Assembly (NCBI GenBank): GCA_902796635.1
Contig: CADBPU010000082.1
Coordinates: 1-10,843 of the forward strand
From: an uncultured Eubacteriales bacterium
GTDB taxonomy: Bacteria; Bacillota; Clostridia; Christensenellales; UBA1242
DNA length: 10,843 bases
Direction: 5' to 3'
In this document: positions 6,562 to 10,843 of the stretch, one piece after another
How positions within the stretch are numbered: the first letter of the stretch is position 1
How the letters are laid out: each line of letters opens with the position of its first letter
Notes under the pieces: generated by a model
Told to the model about the DNA's origin: nothing
The model's input: the letters and a program-made list of their open reading frames with translations, nothing else
Databases searched by the model: none
Position numbers and translations under genes: made by a program

Positions 6562-6586
6562 AAAAAAAGCAGAATTTATTCTGCTT
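6562..6586 (-). terminator. Intrinsic terminator on the khpA stop codon
   Basis: AAGCAGAA (6567-6574) and TTCTGCTT (6579-6586) form an 8-bp stem around a 4-base loop, followed in the minus direction by five T, G and four T. The khpA stop codon (6578-6576) is inside the loop, so the hairpin begins within the last codons. It would end or reduce ylxM-ffh-rpsP-khpA transcription before rimM. Confidence 0.8.
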
Positions 6587-6812
6587 CATCAAATTTTACG
6601 AAATATCTTTTACCAGTTCCTGCTGATGCAGTTTTTACAATGGCACGGATTGATTCTGCAATCTTTCCATGTTTGCCGATAACTTTTCCCATATCTTCTT
6701 TTGCAACTTTTACTGTTATTACGGTTTCTTTTTCTGATTCCTGAGAAGATATTTGAAGTGCATCTTGGTTTGATACAAGTTTTTCAACAATATATTTTAC
6801 TATCTCTTCCAT
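6576..6812 (-). CDS. khpA: KH-domain RNA-binding protein KhpA (YlqC)
   Basis: A 78-aa single type II KH domain. KhpA partners with KhpB/Jag in several Bacillota and is linked to cell elongation and division and to RNA binding. The RNA-binding GxxG loop is clear in GKVIGKHGKIAESIR (42-56), and the N-terminal MEEIVKYIVEKLV (1-13) is typical. AGGTGAT just upstream sets the ATG, 11 bases after the rpsP stop. The rpsP-khpA order is conserved in Bacillota. The gene ends inside a terminator hairpin. Confidence 0.95.
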   Translation of the reverse strand: MEEIVKYIVEKLVSNQDALQISSQESEKETVITVKVAKEDMGKVIGKHGKIAESIRAIVKTASAGTGKRYFVKFDEAE

Positions 6813-6823
6813 AAAATCACCTA

Positions 6824-7072
6824 TTACTTTTTAATAACGCCTGTTTTTGCAAGCAAGTCTCTAACTGTGTCTGATGGTTGAGCACCTTTTTTAAGCCATT
6901 CTTGTGCTTTTTCTGTGTCAAGGCGAACTTGATCTTCTGCTTTGAGTGGTTCGTATGTTCCAACGATATCAATAAATCTGCCATCTCTTGCTCTTCTTGA
7001 ATCTGCTACTACTACTCTGTAGCTTGGGTTCTTTTTTGCACCAGTTCTTGTTAATCTCATAACTACTGCCAT
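6824..7072 (-). CDS. rpsP: 30S ribosomal protein S16
   Basis: S16 is an early-assembling small-subunit protein that binds the 5' and central regions of 16S rRNA. The 82-aa product is full length and typical throughout: RLTRTGAKKNPSYRVVVADS (6-25), RDGRFIDIVGTYEPL (29-43) and the C-terminal WLKKGAQPSDTVRDLLAKTG (59-78). A strong GGAGG precedes the ATG by about 9 bases. The 57-base gap after ffh has no terminator or convincing promoter, so it is probably co-transcribed with ffh and khpA. Confidence 0.98.
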   Translation of the reverse strand: MAVVMRLTRTGAKKNPSYRVVVADSRRARDGRFIDIVGTYEPLKAEDQVRLDTEKAQEWLKKGAQPSDTVRDLLAKTGVIKK

Positions 7073-7129
7073 GTTTTTTATCCTCCATAAATTTGTTTTT
7101 TATATATAAATTTTTTCTTTTGAAAAAAC

Positions 7130-8452
7130 TTATCCAATATTAAAAGGCATTTTGCCAAAACCTTTACGGTTTTTCATTTGTTTCATTAATTCTTTTGTTT
7201 GTTCAAATTGCTTTATTAGTTGATTGACTTCCTGAATTGTCACACCAGCGCCCTTTGCAATACGCTGTCTGTTTGATGATTTGATCAATTCTGGATTTAT
7301 CCTTTCTTTTGCTGTCATACTTTGAATGATTGCTTTGTTCTTTAAGAGTTGTTTTTCGTCAATCTGCACATTTTTTAGTGCACCCATGCCTGGAAGCATG
7401 CCAAGTATGTTTTGAAGTCCGCCCATCTTTTTCATGTTTTCAAGTTGACTTAAATAATCATCAAAAGTGAATGAGTTTTCCCTAAACTTCTTTTCTAACT
7501 TTTCCGCTTCTTCTCTTGAAACTGCTTGCTCTGCCTTTTCAATCAAAGTCAAAACATCGCCCATTCCAAGAATTCTGCTTGCCATTCTATCTGGATAAAA
7601 TGGCTCCAAATCGTTCATTTTTTCGCCAATTCCACAAAATTTGATTGGCTTTTTTACAACATAACTAATTGAAAGTGCCGCACCACCACGAGTGTCTCCA
7701 TCAAGTTTTGTCAAAATTACACCAGTTATATCAAGCTCATTATTAAATGTTTCGCTTACATTCACTGCTTCTTGACCCGTCATACTATCAACTGTCAAAA
7801 GTATCTCTGTTGGATTGACAACTTTTTTGATTTCTTTAAGCTCATTCATCAATTCTTCATTGATTTGAAGACGTCCGGCTGTGTCTATAATCACAGTGTC
7901 ATATCCATATTGCTTTGCATATTCTACTGCTTCCTTGCTTGTTTTTGCTGGATTTTGTGTACCTTTTTTGAAAACAGGAATATTCACAGATTTGCCGACA
8001 ATTTCAAGTTGTTCTATTGCAGCAGGTCTATAGATATCACAAGCAACAAGTATTGGTTTTTTGCCTTGTTTTCTTAAACTTAAAGCAAGTTTTCCGCACA
8101 TTGTGGTTTTTCCTGCACCTTGAAGTCCACACATAAGTATTATTGTTGGTGGATTTGGGCTAACTGCAAGTTTTGCATTTGTGCCACCCATAATTGCAGT
8201 GAGTTCTTCATTTACAATTTTGATAACTTGCTGACCAGGTGTCAAACTTTTGAGAACTCTTTCACCCACTGCTTTTTCAGTGATTGAATTAACAAGTTGT
8301 TTTACAACCAAATAGTTTACATCAGCTTCAAGCAAGGCAACTCTGACTTCTCTCATGGCTTCTTTGATATCGCCTTCAGTCAGTTTTCCACGTTTTGTGA
8401 GCTTTGCAAAAACATTTGATATCTTTTCACTTAAACTTGAAAATAACCCCAT
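7130..8452 (-). CDS. ffh: Signal recognition particle protein Ffh (SRP54)
   Basis: Ffh is the GTPase subunit of the signal recognition particle; with SRP RNA and FtsY it targets nascent membrane proteins to the translocon. From the ATG at 8452 the product is 440 aa. The NG domain has GLQGAGKTT (109-117), DTAGR (190-194) and TKLDGD (248-253). The methionine-rich M domain (about 312-440) includes GMLPGMG (351-357), the finger loop region and the SRP RNA-binding motif in SSNRQRIAKGAG (392-403). The frame is open 8 codons further (ATG at 8476, inside ylxM), but AAGGAG at 8462-8457 and the family start MGLFSSLSEKI favour 8452. The gene begins 11 bases after the ylxM stop. Confidence 0.97.
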   Translation of the reverse strand: MGLFSSLSEKISNVFAKLTKRGKLTEGDIKEAMREVRVALLEADVNYLVVKQLVNSITEKAVGERVLKSLTPGQQVIKIVNEELTAIMGGTNAKLAVSPNPPTIILMCGLQGAGKTTMCGKLALSLRKQGKKPILVACDIYRPAAIEQLEIVGKSVNIPVFKKGTQNPAKTSKEAVEYAKQYGYDTVIIDTAGRLQINEELMNELKEIKKVVNPTEILLTVDSMTGQEAVNVSETFNNELDITGVILTKLDGDTRGGAALSISYVVKKPIKFCGIGEKMNDLEPFYPDRMASRILGMGDVLTLIEKAEQAVSREEAEKLEKKFRENSFTFDDYLSQLENMKKMGGLQNILGMLPGMGALKNVQIDEKQLLKNKAIIQSMTAKERINPELIKSSNRQRIAKGAGVTIQEVNQLIKQFEQTKELMKQMKNRKGFGKMPFNIG

Positions 8453-8456
8453 AATT

Positions 8457-8462
8457 CTCCTT
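8457..8462 (-). promoter_or_regulatory. Ribosome binding site that sets the ffh start
   Basis: AAGGAG sits right after the ylxM stop codon and 4 bases before the ATG at 8452. It supports this start over the in-frame ATG at 8476, which lies inside ylxM and would add MERVKRRI to the protein. Confidence 0.85.
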
Positions 8463-8463
8463 T

Positions 8464-8778
8464 TTACTCTTTCCAAACATCCAAAATTTTTGATAGTTGT
8501 TTTTTGTTTATATTGTCCCCAAAACTTTCAGCCAAATCTTTTTGAGCAAGATACTTTTTAAGCATACCCAATTTTTTTTCATAATTTTCAAGTTTGTTTG
8601 ATGCTTTTTTTATAGTATCCAAAACTGCTTGTCTGGTTATGCCAATATTTTGAGATATTTCAGTTAGTTGTAAATTATAGTTCAAATAACTATCTAAAAC
8701 TTTTTGTTGATTTTCTGTGAGTAATGACCCATAAAAATCATTCAGTAAACATAATCTTACACTTTCATCTAAAATCAT
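8464..8778 (-). CDS. ylxM: YlxM family helix-turn-helix protein, SRP-associated
   Basis: 104 aa, UPF0122/YlxM family, encoded next to ffh in Gram-positive bacteria; YlxM of Streptococcus mutans has been reported to bind SRP components and modulate their GTPase activity. The conserved start LLNDFYGSLLTENQQ (10-24) is followed by a sigma-70 region 4-like helix-turn-helix (LTEISQNIGITRQAVLDTIKKASNKL, 38-63) and a charged C-terminal helix. Unlike its neighbours it has no Shine-Dalgarno: between the upstream hairpin and the ATG there is only TTATATT. No other in-frame start is available before conserved sequence begins. Confidence 0.93.
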   Translation of the reverse strand: MILDESVRLCLLNDFYGSLLTENQQKVLDSYLNYNLQLTEISQNIGITRQAVLDTIKKASNKLENYEKKLGMLKKYLAQKDLAESFGDNINKKQLSKILDVWKE

Positions 8779-8785
8779 AATATAA

Positions 8786-8805
8786 GTAAAGCATTTTTGC
8801 TTTAC
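8786..8805 (-). promoter_or_regulatory. Perfect inverted repeat at the ylxM transcript start
   Basis: GTAAAGCA (8786-8793) and TGCTTTAC (8798-8805) form a perfect 8-bp stem with a 4-base loop. The arm at 8805 coincides with the predicted transcription start, so the mRNA would begin directly with this hairpin, 7 bases before the ylxM ATG. It could be a 5' stabilising hairpin or a DNA operator overlapping +1. There is no U-run after it, so it is not a normal terminator. Confidence 0.7.
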
Positions 8806-8811
8806 ACGACT

Positions 8812-8840
8812 ATTATATACTATAAAAAATATATTGTCAA
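8812..8840 (-). promoter_or_regulatory. Consensus sigma-A promoter of the SRP operon
   Basis: TTGACA (8840-8835) and TATAAT (8817-8812) match the consensus at all 12 positions with the optimal 17-base spacer. Predicted start is near 8805. It should drive ylxM-ffh-rpsP-khpA strongly. Confidence 0.9.
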
Positions 8841-8880
8841 CACTATTATCAATTATTTTTCATTTTTATAATTAAAAATT

Positions 8881-9000
8881 CTTATGCATAATTATGCAAT
8901 TATTTTAATAAATATTATTTTATTTTTATTTTTATTCATATTTATGCATATTTTTTGATAATTATAAAAATTATTTTATATTTATGCAAAATTTATGCAT
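8881..9000. repeat. 50-base-periodic array of paired TTATGCA boxes
   Basis: TTATGCA occurs exactly at 8882, 8892, 8942, 8982 and 8993; a one-mismatch copy (TTATTCA) lies at 8932. These form three pairs (8882/8892, 8932/8942, 8982/8993) with within-pair spacing of 10-11 bases and pair-to-pair spacing of exactly 50. The flanking AT-rich sequence between pairs also aligns loosely, so this is an imperfect 50-base tandem repeat of about 2.4 units. It fills most of the spacer between the rny terminator and the ylxM promoter, 77-195 bases upstream of the predicted start. No function is known to me. Confidence 0.65.
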
Positions 9001-9010
9001 ATTTTGAAAT

Positions 9011-9043
9011 AAAAAAACACACTGGAATAAATCCAATGTGTTT
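9011..9043 (-). terminator. Intrinsic terminator of rny
   Basis: Arms at 9015-9026 and 9032-9043 give a 12-bp stem (one G-U) with a 5-base loop, starting 4 bases after the rny stop; the minus-strand continuation is a T-run. It cleanly separates rny from the SRP operon. Confidence 0.88.
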
Positions 9044-9047
9044 AATT

Positions 9048-10640
9048 TTACTTTGCATATTCTATTGAACGAGATTCTCTAATTACATTTACTTTTATCT
9101 GTCCTGGATATTGCATTGATTCTTCAATTTTCTTTGCAATTTCTTTTGCAAGGAACAATGCGTCATCGTCACTGATTTCTTCTGGCTTTACCATTACTCT
9201 AATTTCACGACCTGCTTGAAGTGCATAGCACTTTTCAACGCCTTTGAAGCTATTTGCAATATTTTCAAGGTCAGTAAGTCTTTTGATGTAGTTTTCTAAG
9301 CTCTCTCTTCTTGCACCTGGTCTTGCTGCAGAAATTGCATCTGCCGCTTGAACAAGCATTGCTTCTACACTGTGATATTCAACACCGCCATGATGCGCTT
9401 CTATGCAATGAACAACGGCTTCACTTTCGCCATATTTCTTTGCAAGGTCAACACCAATAGAAACGTGTGTTCCTTCTGTTTCTTGGTCTAATGCTTTTCC
9501 AATGTCATGAAGTAGTCCACCACGCTTTGCAACTTTAACGTCAGCACCAATTTCTGTTGCCATAAGTCCAGCTAGATATGATACTTCCAAGCAATGTTTC
9601 AAAACACTTTGACCATAACTTGTTCTAAATTTTAGACGTCCTAAAACTTTTACAAGTTCTGGGTGCAAAGATTGAATACCTGCATCAAATACAGCATTTT
9701 CTCCTGCTTCTTTGATTTGTTGTTCAATATCTTTTGTGACTTTTTCAACCATTTCTTCAATTCTTGTTGGATGTATACGTCCGTCAAGCATGAGTTTTTC
9801 AAGAGTCACTCTTGCAATTTCACGTCTAACAGGATCAAAACCAGAAAGAACAATTGCACCTGGCGTGTCATCAATAATGACATCAATGCCTGTTGCTTGT
9901 TCTATGGCACGAATATTTCTACCTTCACGTCCAATGATACGACCTTTCATCTCATCATTTGGAAGGTTGACGGTTGAAACTGTGACTTCTCCTGTTTGGT
10001 CTGATGCGCAACGTTGAATTGCTTGTGTTATGATGTTTCTTGCCTTCTTTTCGGCTTCATCTTTTGCTTTTTCTTCAATATTTCTTACGAGAATTGCTGC
10101 ATCTTTTTTTGCATCTTCTTCATAAGTTTGAATTAAAAGTTTTTTTGCATCATCTCTTGTCATACCAGCAACTTCTTCAAGTTTTTTGCTGATATTTTCT
10201 TGAGTTTCGAGTTCTTTTTGTTTCAAAGCTTCAATTTCTTTTTTCTTTTCTTCTATCTGTTGTTTTCCAACTTCAAGAGAATTTTGCTTTGCATCTAATT
10301 GCTCTTCTTTTTTGTTCAAATAATCTTCTCTTTGAGTGAGTCTGTCTTCAAGTCTTTGAGCATCGGCTCTTCTTTGCTTGAGTTCTTCTTCAGCTTCAGT
10401 TTTGAGTTTATGAACTTCTTCCTGTGCTTCCAAAATAGTTTCTTTTTTGGCTGTTTTGGCTTCTGCATATGCTTCTTCAAGTATTTTTGAAGCTGTGGTT
10501 CTTGCTTTGCCAAGTTTGTTCATGAGTACCTTTTTATCCACAAAATACCCGCAAACAATACCTCCAGCAAGTGCAACAACCATAAAAATAATGCCAAGCC
10601 AAACAGGAATATCCAAGAGCATTCCCATATTGCCTACCAT
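9048..10640 (-). CDS. rny: Ribonuclease Y
   Basis: RNase Y is the membrane-anchored endoribonuclease that starts mRNA decay in many Gram-positive bacteria. The 530-aa product has all expected parts in order: one N-terminal transmembrane helix (about 11-33), a long charged coiled coil (about 40-205), the KH domain with GRIIGREGRN (233-242), and the HD phosphohydrolase domain with His349 (LKHC), His378-Asp379 in LLHDIGK, and Asp434 in AADAIS as metal ligands. The C-terminal domain ends IRESRSIEYAK. AAGGAG precedes the ATG by about 7 bases; MGNMG-type alternative starts at residues 5 and 7 are less well spaced. It has its own promoter and terminator. Confidence 0.98.
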   Translation of the reverse strand: MVGNMGMLLDIPVWLGIIFMVVALAGGIVCGYFVDKKVLMNKLGKARTTASKILEEAYAEAKTAKKETILEAQEEVHKLKTEAEEELKQRRADAQRLEDRLTQREDYLNKKEEQLDAKQNSLEVGKQQIEEKKKEIEALKQKELETQENISKKLEEVAGMTRDDAKKLLIQTYEEDAKKDAAILVRNIEEKAKDEAEKKARNIITQAIQRCASDQTGEVTVSTVNLPNDEMKGRIIGREGRNIRAIEQATGIDVIIDDTPGAIVLSGFDPVRREIARVTLEKLMLDGRIHPTRIEEMVEKVTKDIEQQIKEAGENAVFDAGIQSLHPELVKVLGRLKFRTSYGQSVLKHCLEVSYLAGLMATEIGADVKVAKRGGLLHDIGKALDQETEGTHVSIGVDLAKKYGESEAVVHCIEAHHGGVEYHSVEAMLVQAADAISAARPGARRESLENYIKRLTDLENIANSFKGVEKCYALQAGREIRVMVKPEEISDDDALFLAKEIAKKIEESMQYPGQIKVNVIRESRSIEYAK

Positions 10641-10672
10641 AAATTTCTCCTTATTAAATTTTTATTGTGCAC

Positions 10673-10688
10673 TTGGTTAAATAACCAA
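10673..10688. promoter_or_regulatory. Inverted repeat in the rny 5' leader
   Basis: TTGGTTA and TAACCAA flank two central A (16 bases), a near-perfect palindrome about 35-50 bases into the predicted rny transcript. It may be a protein-binding operator or a small 6-bp RNA hairpin; RNase Y levels are worth autoregulating, but nothing here proves it. Confidence 0.45.
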
Positions 10689-10729
10689 ATATATATAAAA
10701 ATGCTATAAATACAATTCTATACATTAAT

Positions 10730-10758
10730 ATGATAAAATTATTTTTACAATTTGTCAA
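10730..10758 (-). promoter_or_regulatory. rny sigma-A type promoter
   Basis: TTGACA (10758-10753) and TATCAT (10735-10730) are 17 bases apart, one mismatch from consensus. Transcription would start near 10723, giving an 80-base leader before the rny ATG. Confidence 0.8.
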
Positions 10759-10802
10759 ATGATTGATATAAATATATTAGATTATTTTGTAAGAATAAAC
10801 AT

Positions 10803-10828
10803 AAAAAAAATGTAATCTGTAGATTACA
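10803..10828 (-). terminator. Terminator of the gene upstream of rny
   Basis: TGTAATC (10811-10817) and GATTACA (10822-10828) form a 7-bp stem with a 4-base loop, followed in the minus direction by an 8-base T-run (10810-10803). It most likely ends a minus-strand gene beyond the right edge. The plus-strand side has CTTTTT, so it could also work in the other direction. Confidence 0.75.
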
Positions 10829-10843
10829 CTTTTTAATTTATAA

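Noticed and set aside
7073..7129. Hairpin TTTTTTC/GAAAAAA between ffh and rpsP as a terminator
   Set aside because: The stem is almost all A-T and no T-run follows, so read-through from ffh to rpsP is expected.
8453..8476. Upstream ATG for ffh overlapping ylxM
   Set aside because: It adds eight residues not seen in the family, and the strong AAGGAG lies between the two candidate starts, serving 8452.
8881..9000. CRISPR array or plasmid-type replication iterons
   Set aside because: The repeated unit is short and imperfect with AT-rich gaps that resemble one another, and no cas, rep or par gene is present; DnaA-box sequences are not seen.

Overview
The window is a single run of housekeeping genes, all read on the minus strand, from a low-GC Gram-positive (Bacillota, Clostridia-like) bacterium. 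The lineage call rests on RNase Y, YlxM next to ffh, the RbgA/RNase HII/YraN/ComM/DprA neighbourhood, strong AGGAGG-type ribosome binding sites, TTGACA/TATAAT promoters and a strong preference for A/T-ending codons. I see no mobile element, CRISPR array, rRNA or tRNA.

Layout in transcription order (right to left). The tail of an upstream transcript ends at a terminator near 10811-10828. rny (10640-9048) has its own promoter and a terminator at 9015-9043. A 268-base AT-rich spacer follows; it holds a 50-base-periodic array of TTATGCA boxes and then a consensus promoter. That promoter drives ylxM (8778-8464), ffh (8452-7130), rpsP (7072-6824) and khpA (6812-6576). A terminator sits on the khpA stop codon. 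rimM (6525-6022) and trmD (6020-5304) follow, then rbgA (5254-4418), rnhB (4316-3684) and yraN (3603-3259). rplS (3114-2695) stands alone, with its own promoter, a structured leader and two terminator hairpins. comM (2584-1052) and dprA (971 to the window edge, 3' end missing) close the window.

Most of the genes serve ribosome production and RNA metabolism: SRP targeting (ylxM, ffh), small-subunit assembly (rpsP, rimM, khpA), tRNA m1G37 modification (trmD), large-subunit assembly (rbgA, rplS) and RNA turnover (rny, rnhB). The last genes lean toward DNA uptake and recombination (comM, dprA; yraN is of unknown function).

I do not see a previously undescribed multi-gene system. The points worth a second look are regulatory and structural: the periodic TTATGCA array upstream of the SRP operon, a +1 hairpin on an mRNA without a Shine-Dalgarno (ylxM), a possibly leaderless rimM, rplS moved away from trmD and carrying an autonomous leader, and two related helically phased A-tract elements at the ends of trmD and rnhB.
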